Source: Siphonodentalium dalli (taxonomy: Eukaryota > Mollusca > Scaphopoda > Gadilida > Siphonodentaliidae). From it: a DNA stretch of 64,000 nucleotides. Below are positions 46,172 to 54,970 of the stretch, piece after piece. The notes below the pieces were generated by a model. The model saw nothing but the letters and a program-made list of their open reading frames with translations, had not been told where the DNA came from and did no database searches. Positions within the stretch are counted from its first letter, which is position 1. Each line of letters starts with the position of its first letter. The stretch lies in the NCBI GenBank assembly GCA_032622095.1, contig CP136068.1:122519989-122583988 (forward strand), given 5' to 3'. The translations under genes were made by a program, and so were the position numbers.

Positions 46172-46420
46172 TTAACCCTTTTATGACGGGAGTTGCACTG
46201 CTGCATCATTAAAGACCCCGTGGCAGTGCATTTTTACATATGCGAGTCTCCCATATATAAGAGAGTGCACTGGCACACACGATCAATGTAAATATTGTTA
46301 GGCCAATGCATTATCTTATATATGCGAGGCGTCCTATATGGGCGACTCGCATATATAAGAGAATGCATTGGCACGGGGTTTTCGCAAAATTTCAGGAAAC
46401 TCCAGTCACGAAAGGGTAAA
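46172..46420. mobile_element. MITE type B2 copy
   Basis: The left end is TTAA-CCCTTTTATGACGGGAG; the right end CTCCAGTCACGAAAGGG is followed by TAAA instead of TTAA. Hairpin cassettes lie at 46223-46272 (shortened) and 46302-46371. Confidence 0.85.
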
Positions 46421-46489
46421 AACCGGAAGTTTTATCAGGTTTTAAAGATCCACGGTCCGACTTGGCAGCAGTAGGGAGAGTGGTTTGGG

Positions 46490-46794
46490 GGGCTAACCCC
46501 GGAATCTTCGAAAGGGCCGAATGGCCCCTTCCTTAACCCCTCATTTTCAGCTTTTAATTGATAAATACACATACAAAAAAAAGGAAGCAATTTTTATAGA
46601 GTTTTCATTTCTTCTTTTTTCTTTTTTTTCTTGGGGTGCTGCTTTTCCCCGGAAGATGGAGGAGATGTCAATTGTTGTTGTTGTCTCACAAGATGTTCTA
46701 TTGTCTTTTGATGTTCTTCCATGTTTCTTTTATGTTTTTCTCTCGACTCCTCATTCAGCCTGCTTTGTTCTTGCACGAAATTTCGCGAAGACTT
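46490..46794 (-). repeat. Repeat R, left copy: minus-strand lysine-rich tail
   Basis: On the minus strand this encodes a Q/E-rich stretch followed by SPPSSGEKQHPKKKKKKEEM. The + strand starts CGAAAGGGCCGA and CCCCTCATTTT. A related copy lies at about 61495-61760. It could be the 3' end of an ORF1 or of another element in antisense. Confidence 0.5.
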
Positions 46795-48364
46795 AATAGT
46801 ACCTGATCTGGAATCAGTATGGGCTGAAGTCACCATATGCCACACAAAAATTCTACTTGGATGTATATATAGACCCCCAACTTCGCCGTCATCTTACTGG
46901 GACGCTATCGAATTGAATATAAAAAAAAGCGATTGATGATACCAATGACATAATAATTGGAGGCGACTTTAATGAGAATTATGTAGATGGATCTAATGGT
47001 AAAATTAATGGTATTTGTGCTCGCTGTGGTCTCTCCCAGTTAGTGCATTCTCCCACTCATTTCACAGAGACGTCTTCGACAATTCTTGACTTATTTTTGA
47101 CTAATTGTCCGGATTACATTGATAACACAGAGGTTATAAGCCCATTTTTCGAAGACAAAATTAGATATCACTCACCTGTTCAAATTAACATCACACTACC
47201 TACACCAAATCATTCAGTAACTAGAAGACTTATTTGGGAATATAACCGAGCCGACTATGATGGAATGAACAACGTATTTAATAATTGGAACTTTCGCAAT
47301 AATAGACTGAATTTGGATAACATCACGATAACCAGTGAAATAACTGATATGATTATGAACGCATGTAAGAGATATATTCGAAACAAAAATGTATGCATAA
47401 GACGGGACATTCCACCGTGGCTCACTTGTAGTATTAGGAAACTAATGCGTCAACGGAATAGACTCCATAGGATTGCAAAATGTAAAGGTACTGACACAGC
47501 GTGGACAAACTTCCGTAAAAAACGAAACCAATGCGTGTCCGCCGTAAGGAAAGCAAAAATAGACCATGATACTAAAATCGACAAATTATTGGCAGACCCA
47601 AAAACAGACATATCTACGTGGTGGAAACAACTTTAGAAACTCTTATTTCCAAATAATAACAGAACCGTACCACCTCTTGCAAGTGGGGAAAATTATATGG
47701 TCTCACCAGATGAAAAGGCGAATGCTTTAAACGACTACTTTTGTGCAATATCAAACCTAGACGATAGATCACATAGCATACCACAGTATAACCACAAATG
47801 CAGATCAAATGTTGATACTGAATTAACAGAAATTAGTATCACGTCAGTTGACGTATATAACGCACTGATGGCACTAAAAGTGTCCAAAGCGAGTGGCCCT
47901 GATAATATTAGCCCCCGTGTATTAAAAGTATGTGCGTCCTCCCTATGTGAACCTCTTGCATATTTCTTCAACAAATTTACCGATGACGGTTATTATCCAT
48001 CAGAGTGGAAGCGATCTAATGTAACCCCTGTCTTCAAGAGTGGTGATCCTAGTGTCATATCTAACTACCGCCCAATCTCACTATTGAGCTGCGTATCAAA
48101 AACATACGAAAAGTGCATATATAAATACCTCTCGTCGTATCTTGACAAACGCAATTTGCTTTCTATTTACCAATCTGGGTTCACTAAAGGTGATTCTGCC
48201 GTATACCAACTTGTTGATGTATATGATTATATTAGCAGATCACTCGATGAAGGTAAGGATGTGCGTTGTATCTTTTGTGACATTAGTAAGGCTTTTGATA
48301 AAGTGTGGCATAAAGGGCTTCTACATAAACTCTCGAAAATGGGTATCAATGGCAAGGCATATAA
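46795..48364 (+). pseudogene. LINE copy A: endonuclease and N-terminal RT, 3'-truncated
   Basis: A Jockey/CR1-type non-LTR retrotransposon. The first part reads VPDLESVWAEV and LLGCIYRPPTSPSSYWDAIE, typical of the AP-endonuclease domain. The frame breaks near a run of A at 46920-46928, then resumes with IIIGGDFNENY (the GDFN motif) and continues through SPTHFTETSSTILDLFLTNC. An in-frame TAG at 47634-47636 interrupts the region before RT. RT then starts (ASGPDNISPRVLK, SNYRPISLLS, FCDISKAFDKVWHKGLLHKL) and the match stops at 48364 after GINGKAY. The last 587 bp are identical, as far as read, to the start of L1. Confidence 0.88.
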
Positions 48365-48812
48365 GTTTATTGTTAACCTCCTCAATTTAGGAGAGCATAT
48401 ATACAAATGACAATTATATACAAGTTACATAAATATGCATGCAAATGTAATACTAGTCACAATATTAATATAACAGTGTTTATGCCATGTCACACGCATG
48501 CGGCCAGGTCTGATATTTTCAAATTCCATGTGTTAAGGTGGTCGGTGATAATCTAATATAGAAAATAAATTTTACGAAGGAAAAGATTTTTATAGACGGT
48601 CGACCTTAATATTGTATCGACCTGCGACCGGGGTCAGCGGTTTAGAAATTTCGAGGTCAAGTGAACATCTGAGCGCCAACCACGAGAAAGTCGGGTACCT
48701 TAATTGATTGATTGTCTTCGTGGTGACGTTGTCGATATCCGACTGCCCATTCAAACGAATTTCGCACAGACCACAAGGTCAATAATTTCTACCCGCCATC
48801 CCACCCTTTCAG
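48365..48812. other. Unassigned DNA following truncated LINE A
   Basis: No recognisable feature. It starts exactly where LINE homology ends. Confidence 0.35.
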
Positions 48813-49088
48813 GTGTGGGCTTCTGCCCCCCCCCCCCCCTCTTCCTCCAGTGGCTGGTTAGTGCTTAGTATGGCACGGCCCGGTGCCGTGCCATACCTTT
48901 TTTGGTTTAGGCGTGCGGCGTGGTACACCCAGGTTGCATATTGTTCAATCGGGGCCGCGCCACATGCCGATGGTTGTCTTAATTTCGGTAATTCGATTAA
49001 AGAATTGCCATTACGCAAATATGTCTTAGTCTTTAATTATTTAGCCCAACAGTGGTACCCAGGGAATTGTCGTAAAGTAGGGAGATAG
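48813..49088 (+). other. Unidentified 91-codon frame in a GC-richer patch
   Basis: The frame includes MARPGAVPYLFWFRRAAWYT and SIGAAPHADGCLNFGNSIKE and ends QQWYPGNCRKVGR. Composition differs from the surroundings. It contains a perfect 12-bp-arm hairpin at 48868-48896 (GTATGGCACGGC/GCCGTGCCATAC). It may be an element fragment; family unknown. Confidence 0.2.
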
Positions 49089-49117
49089 GATATAAATGCC
49101 AGTTGTCAACAACAACA

Positions 49118-49118
<1 letters not shown>

Positions 49119-49149
<31 letters not shown>

Positions 49150-49155
49150 AAAACC
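49119..49155. repeat. (CAAAA)n microsatellite
   Basis: AACAAAACAAAACAAAACAA runs followed by poly-A. Confidence 0.9.
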
Positions 49156-49156
49156 T

Positions 49157-49456
49157 GATTAGCAATATCACATGCGTGTGATTTAGCGAAATAAAATTTC
49201 CGAATAAAATATTAATTGCAGATCAAAGTTGAGTATTGAAACTTTCGAATGTGAGTCGTCATATTAACTTGTCGAGTGAAAGTTGATGAGCGTTTCTGGA
49301 AATAAATTAGCAAAATCACATGCGTGTGATCGAGCGAAATAAAACTTCCAAATAAAATATTTAGTCAACATCAAAGTTGAGTATAAGAAATTGAGAATGT
49401 GTTTCGTCATATCACCGTATCGAGTGAAATTAGACAAGGATTTCAGACATCGAATT
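49157..49456. repeat. Two-unit tandem repeat, about 150 bp
   Basis: Both units contain ATTAGCAAWATCACATGCGT, GCGAAATAAAAYTTCC, ATCAAAGTTGAGTAT and ATCGAGTGAAA/GTCGAGTGAAA in order. Units start near 49157 and 49307. Confidence 0.8.
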
Positions 49457-49689
49457 CAGAAAGTAGCATGAAAATGGCCTATTTAAGACATATGTCAGGT
49501 ATAATGTGAATGTGCGTGTATGATGGATACTATGTAACACGCAAATGGCCCAGCTGCATGAAAACAGTTTTGATGTGACAATAGGCGTGTTGCCGATTGC
49601 TGGTGATCATGCATTAATTATCTTTGAACTATCGACCACAATGTACGTGTGTATATATAGAGGTTTCTTGTGTGAATCATTATAGCAAA

Positions 49690-51496
49690 AACAAATTATT
49701 TATAGATAGCTTCGAATTGTCCATCAGCCGAGACCATCGGGTGTAGATCGTAGAACGTTGACAGCCTTGCTCGCATGCAGAAGGAATGTTGCGGTCGAGT
49801 CGACGATGAAATCCAGAGGAAAATCCGATATATTTAATATGTTACATCTTGAACCTAAAAGCATGGCACACAAGTCGTCAACGGTAAGCGAAGCCATGAA
49901 CATGTATATTGGAATTCCGAATCTGTTCGTTATGAAATCCCAGTATATGTTTCGCGCATGAATCAATATGCCCGATTGACACGAGAACATGATATGTGTT
50001 ATTTCACTGTTAAAGCGAACCGAGCAAAGGTTACAGAGAGTATTGTTGTTGAATGCTGTCCTATTCAGTAACCGGCACAAGTTGACATATTTGGATGATA
50101 AATGTGCTTGGGCGTGTACTCGAGTCCATATTGACCAACAGTCTAATGGATTATGGTGAACTTTTGATAGAACAATTAAATTTGGATCAGAATGTACAGC
50201 ACAACGCCATGAGTTAATATAATAATTTTGCACAGCTGTTTTAGCAATCCTCTTCCACACTTCTTTTGCTGGGAACAGACCTTCATCGAGATATTCTAGG
50301 AGATAACATTTTAGATTGTATTTTGCGAGAATTTGAAATATATCATGAACATAGCCGGAAGATGATCTTCTAAACAGACGTTGCTGGTGCGCTTTGAGTA
50401 GGAACAGTCTCAGAGGAGTTTGGTGGTGAAGTGGTAAATGGATAAGGTTTCCAAGAAAGCATAATTTTCGGGTATGAATTTCCTGTTCAATGGGCATCAA
50501 TCCAAGTAATCCAAGGGACAGTCTAGTGCTTGCCCTTTTCGGTAGTGACTGGATACTCTTGATACATGTTCGGAGTGATCTTTCCATTATCATGAGACCA
50601 GAGGTATATTGCATGGGTAAGAGTTCGCATCCGTATAATGCTTTCGGCAGAACAACACATTTTAGGATCTGCCTCAGTGAAACAGGAGTCAAAGATGCAG
50701 TTAACTGTCTCTTAGCAATTGAGAAAAATGTTTTGCGCATTTTCAGAGAAACTAAGTGTCCATGTGATTTTCCTGTAGCGAATTTATCTTGTACAATTCC
50801 TAAGTGCGTGCTCTCTGTTTTCTCTGGAATGGTGTTCGGGCCTAAATGCCATGTTCTGTGAGCTTTGGAGTGGCAACTTTTTGACTCGTTAAATACAATA
50901 ATGTTGCTTTTAGTACAAGAGAAAGAAAATCGCCACCTGATGCTGTATTGATAACACATGTCGATTAAACTGTCGAGGCCAATTTTAGAGAGGGATATAA
51001 GTGTTATATCGTCCGCCGTAGTAGGTGCCGCGCATGATATATTATTTATGGAGAGTCCCATTCGTGTGGTCGTTAGGATTTCAAGAAGGTCATTTATGTA
51101 CACTAAGTAGCAAAAAGGTGAGAGGATACCTCCTTGCCTTGTTCCTTGGCTAATCACAAAGGAGTTTGACAGACATCCGTTATAACGAACTTGGCTTGTG
51201 ATGTCACTGTATATGCACTGTAACATGCAAATGGCTTTTCTTGAAAAACCAAGGCGAAGAAACTTGAATAACAGTCCGGTGTGCCATACTTTGTCGAAAG
51301 CTTTTTTAGAGTCTAAAAATGCAACATAAAGTTTGGAACTGTTTTCATGTGCGTACGATATGGCCCCTTGAAGGACGAAAGTTGTCATGTTACAGCCTAC
51401 CCTAGATTGAAATCCATTCTGAAGGTCATGTGGGAATGCAGCCAGTATGTCACTATCCATGAATCGTTTGAGAAGTATGGCTTCAAATATTTTGTA
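49690..51496 (-). mobile_element. Antisense LINE of a second lineage, 5'-truncated
   Basis: This minus-strand non-LTR retrotransposon lacks its endonuclease and the start of RT. Its upstream edge (51496) is fused exactly to LINE L1, which runs the other way. The 3' limit near 49690 is approximate. Confidence 0.85.
49724..51496 (-). pseudogene. RT of the antisense LINE, open but truncated
   Basis: The open frame of about 590 own codons (600 counting ten read from antisense L1) has RT motif A as VAFLDSKKAFDKVW (Asp at residue 72), motif B GTRQGGILSP (128-137) and motif C ADD (171-173), here in TADDITL. A C-terminal zinc-binding pattern is C498, C501, H511, C516 (CNLCSVRFNSEITHIMFSC). No internal stop is present, so truncation is recent or the frame is conserved. 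It clearly differs from the L1-L3 RT, which has FADD and a C-x-C knuckle. It lacks endonuclease, so it cannot move alone. Confidence 0.85.
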
Positions 51497-54146
51497 TACC
51501 ACAGTATAACCACAAATGCAGATCAAATGTTGATACTGAATTAACAGAAATTAGTATCACGTCAGTTGACGTATATAACGCACTGATGGCACTAAAAGTG
51601 TCCAAAGCGAGTGGCCCTGATAATATTAGCCCCCGTGTATTAAAAGTATGTGCGTCCTCCCTATGTGAACCTCTTGCATATTTCTTCAACAAATTTACCG
51701 ATGACGGTTATTATCCATCAGAGTGGAAGCGATCTAATGTAACCCCTGTCTTCAAGAGTGGTGATCCTAGTGTCATATCTAACTACCGCCCAATCTCACT
51801 ATTGAGCTGCGTATCAAAAACATACGAAAAGTGCATATATAAATACCTCTCGTCGTATCTTGACAAACGCAATTTGCTTTCTATTTACCAATCTGGGTTC
51901 ACTAAAGGTGATTCTGCCGTATACCAACTTGTTGATGTATATGATTATATTAGCAGATCACTCGATGAAGGTAAGGATGTGCGTTGTATCTTTTGTGACA
52001 TTAGTAAGGCTTTTGATAAAGTGTGGCATAAAGGGCTTCTACATAAACTCTCGAAAATGGGTATCAATGGCAAGGCATATAACTTGATTAAATCATATTT
52101 ACAATCCAGACAACAGAGAGTCCTAATTGATAATGCTAGCTCCGATTGGCATGCCGTTTCAGCAGGCGTACCACAGGGATCTATCTTAGGTCCACTCCTA
52201 TTTCTTGTATACATTAATGATATAACTGAAAATATTATATGTAATATACGAATTTTTGCAGACGATACTTCAATATATTTATGTGTTGAAAATCCAACGT
52301 TAGCTGCAGAAATCATGAACAATGACATTCAAACTATTGTGAACTGGTCAAAAATGTGGTTAGTAAAATTTAATCCTTTAAAAACGGAAGCGTTAATAGT
52401 ATCAAGGATGAATTCTGCTATTGTTCACCCACCATTAATTATGGCGGCATCGCAAGTTACAGAGGTAAGTTCTCATAAACATATAGGTGTCTCTTTCGAT
52501 AACAACGGATCCTGGGAAACTCATATACAAACGATAACCGAAAAGGCCTGGAAAAGAGTAAATCATATTCGGAGACATAAATTCCGACTGAGCAGGACAA
52601 CACTTGAAAAATCCTATTTCTCATATGTAAGGCCGATACTCGAATATGCGTCACCTGTTTGGAATAATATACCAATTTATAAGAGTGACAAAATTGAAGA
52701 TATTCAATATGAGATGGCGAGGATTGTTACTGGGGCTACCAGAAGTGTCAGTGATAAAAACTTATTACTTGAAACTGGTTGGGAAACCCTTTCATCCAGG
52801 AGACATACTCAACAAATGATATTATTTTACAAGATTCATAGAAATCAGGCCCCATCTTATCTTTCAACCATGATCCCACCCGATTCGACATATTCTGGAT
52901 ATAATCACAGACGCGTAAGTATTCACCCTCCAAATAGTAACAGAAATAAATATATGGATACGTTCTTACCGTCAGCAATACGCGCATGGAATAATATACC
53001 TGTCTCAATAAAAGCATCATCAACCGTGGAAGAATTCAAGCGTCTTCTGAAGGTCGGTCATACTAATTTAGCTAAGTTTTATTATCATAGTCACTCTCGT
53101 AGAGGCCAAGTATATCACACAAGAATGAGACTGGGGTGCAGCCATCTGAACAAAGATCTTGTTGTAAATTACGTAAGAGATTCCCCATTTTGCTCTTGTG
53201 GAGAATTTGTAGTTGAATCCGCGTACCACTTTCTTTTGCAATGTCCCCAATATAGTCAAATTAGAGCTGATATGATAGCCGCTCTACCATTTTCGCGAGC
53301 AGATGTGAACATTGATGTCCTATTATATGGGTCTAATGAGATGTCCGATGAAATAAATTCTATAATATTTGAAGCTGTACAACTGTTTATTATCCAAAGT
53401 CGACGTTTCGATAATGTGTGAGCTCCGTGCGCCGCAGGGGGTCGTATATGTGAACATGAGGTGCATAACTTGTATGTATAAATATGTAAGTCGCGTTTCT
53501 GCACATTGTGTTCGGGCATATCCGCCTGTCTGCCCACGGAGTGCATGCTCAACCGTGCTGACCTTGGCATATTAATGGACTTACTACTGATTGTACTTAC
53601 ATGTACTAATTGTATCTATATTATATTGATACGCACTACAAGTATAACAATTATCCTAATATTTACTTATTTTCATGCATCATCTCTCTTGTGTGCCGAG
53701 ACGTATTTGGGATCTAATTCCGTTTCTATATTGGACAATACACCATGATTTAACGCCATAATGTGAAATTTAGATAGTGACTTAGGGATTATTGTATACA
53801 GCATTTATCACACTTCTTTTCCACCTACTTTATTATCTTTCTTGTCTATTTCATAATCTCCTCCCTTCTATCACTCCTCCATCTTTCTGATCCCTGCACT
53901 CGCTTAACTAACTTCCCAACATTTATTTGAAAACACAGAACAATATTCAATGTCTCGTCCTCTTTACCCTGTAGCTGTCTGTATTGACACTCGGGGTAAC
54001 ATTTTTGGAGGAAAATATTTTTATAAAAGCCATAGGCTCATGGCTTGTTATCTAATCCTCATTTGAACTATGTTTTTTTTCTTAATATATATAATTGTCA
54101 ATGTGATGTTCTGTTCTTTTGTTCAAATAAATATTGTTTACACTAA
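51497..54146 (+). mobile_element. LINE L1 (Jockey/CR1-type), 5'-truncated
   Basis: Homology starts at the fusion with the antisense LINE and ends in a 3' untranslated region closing with ATAAATATTGTTTACACTAA, with no poly-A tail. It is directly followed by segment H1. Its first 587 bp duplicate the end of LINE A. Confidence 0.9.
51499..53421 (+). CDS. RT ORF2 of LINE L1 (endonuclease lost)
   Basis: The frame is open from the junction to the stop at 53421; a first methionine at 51586 gives 611 codons. Counting from there: fingers SNYRPISLLS (65-74), motif A FCDISKAFDKVW (D138), motif B GVPQGSILGP (194-203), motif C FADD (224-227), thumb region, and a C-terminal CSCG...H...C knuckle (C536, C538, H548, C553). 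All RT catalytic residues are present. The N-terminal endonuclease is missing, so the copy is dead for autonomous movement despite its open frame. It has no promoter of its own that I can see. Confidence 0.88.
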   Translation, partial: PQYNHKCRSNVDTELTEISITSVDVYNALMALKVSKASGPDNISPRVLKVCASSLCEPLAYFFNKFTDDGYYPSEWKRSNVTPVFKSGDPSVISNYRPISLLSCVSKTYEKCIYKYLSSYLDKRNLLSIYQSGFTKGDSAVYQLVDVYDYISRSLDEGKDVRCIFCDISKAFDKVWHKGLLHKLSKMGINGKAYNLIKSYLQSRQQRVLIDNASSDWHAVSAGVPQGSILGPLLFLVYINDITENIICNIRIFADDTSIYLCVENPTLAAEIMNNDIQTIVNWSKMWLVKFNPLKTEALIVSRMNSAIVHPPLIMAASQVTEVSSHKHIGVSFDNNGSWETHIQTITEKAWKRVNHIRRHKFRLSRTTLEKSYFSYVRPILEYASPVWNNIPIYKSDKIEDIQYEMARIVTGATRSVSDKNLLLETGWETLSSRRHTQQMILFYKIHRNQAPSYLSTMIPPDSTYSGYNHRRVSIHPPNSNRNKYMDTFLPSAIRAWNNIPVSIKASSTVEEFKRLLKVGHTNLAKFYYHSHSRRGQVYHTRMRLGCSHLNKDLVVNYVRDSPFCSCGEFVVESAYHFLLQCPQYSQIRADMIAALPFSRADVNIDVLLYGSNEMSDEINSIIFEAVQLFIIQSRRFDNV

Positions 54147-54763
54147 GAAATTTTGATGTTCGTCTGCTTGTTCTTCCATGTATTTGTATTGTTCTTCGGT
54201 GAGCGACGCCGGCTCCTCGTGGTATCTCGGCGTCGCAGGGGCGGTGGTGCTGAAATCCGCTCCTGGTGAAAACTGGCAAGGTGGTGAATCCAGTTCCACT
54301 GCGAAGCTGGCGGCAGGCACGTCCCTGGTGGTGTCGGCGTCCCTGTCTCCGCCTGCATCCGTGACGACAGCAGGGATCTCCGGCAGATCAACGGAGTCCC
54401 TGCTAGCTGGTGTGACGTCACCGACGACCGGGTCAGCAACCAAGTGGGGGGAGCTGGGCGTCTCTCAGCTCGCCCCTGTATCCACTTAGCTCTTCTCTCG
54501 GCGTCCCTTCTCTTCCTGGAGGGCGTCTTCTTCCGCCTCTTCTTTATCTTCTGATCCCAGAGGTCCAGATCCCCGTACCGGATGGTAGGTCGCTGGTGGA
54601 ATCCAGCTTCCGAGGTATCGCCAGCAGAGGGTACTACTGGAACAGCCCGGTACTCCATGGATAAACGCACATTGCCTCCCTTAGCCTGGGTAAGTGTCCA
54701 GCTAAGGATATCCACAATGCGCAGTTTATCCGAAGCAGCGACAGCGACAGATGGGATTAGCAA
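54143..54763 (-). pseudogene. ORF1/gag-like frame in H1, cut by L1
   Basis: The minus-strand 206-codon frame starts MLIPSVAVAASDKLRIVDIL and contains a basic core KIKKRRKKTPSRKRRDAERR. A second frame (54138-54443) overlaps it and looks more protein-like there (acidic: VVGDVTPASRDSVDLPEIP, SLTEEQYKYMEEQADEH). The natural protein may therefore switch frames near 54440, by mutation or programmed frameshift. Both frames stop inside the antisense 3' end of L1, so L1 insertion truncated it. The basic K/R core resembles ORF1-like proteins of invertebrate retroelements; this is an inference. Confidence 0.4.
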
Positions 54764-54956
54764 CGATTTATTATAATATAACAGAATACATTTATACGAT
54801 AATTACAATAACATAATAATCATTACATCAGGTCTTCAATAGCCAGATAAATATCCGACTTAATCTAAATATTCTAACATTCCCAACTGCCCTTCTCTGC
54901 TGTGGTCGTGGTAGTTTTTGGTGGAGTTTTGCTCGGGAACTGTACAGTGATGCTTT
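54147..54956 (-). repeat. Segment H1, 810 bp, GC-rich centre
   Basis: This lies between L1 and L2 and is repeated as H2 (57537-58346) with no difference that I noticed. The centre is clearly GC-richer than the LINEs. It ends on the right with the 14-bp AACGGAATAGAACG duplication at 54957. Confidence 0.85.
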
Positions 54957-54970
54957 AACGGAATAGAACG
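54957..54970. repeat. Target-site duplication, 5' side of L2
   Basis: AACGGAATAGAACG is identical to 58347-58360 and 60916-60929. L2 has it only on its 5' side, because its 3' half came from L1. Confidence 0.85.
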
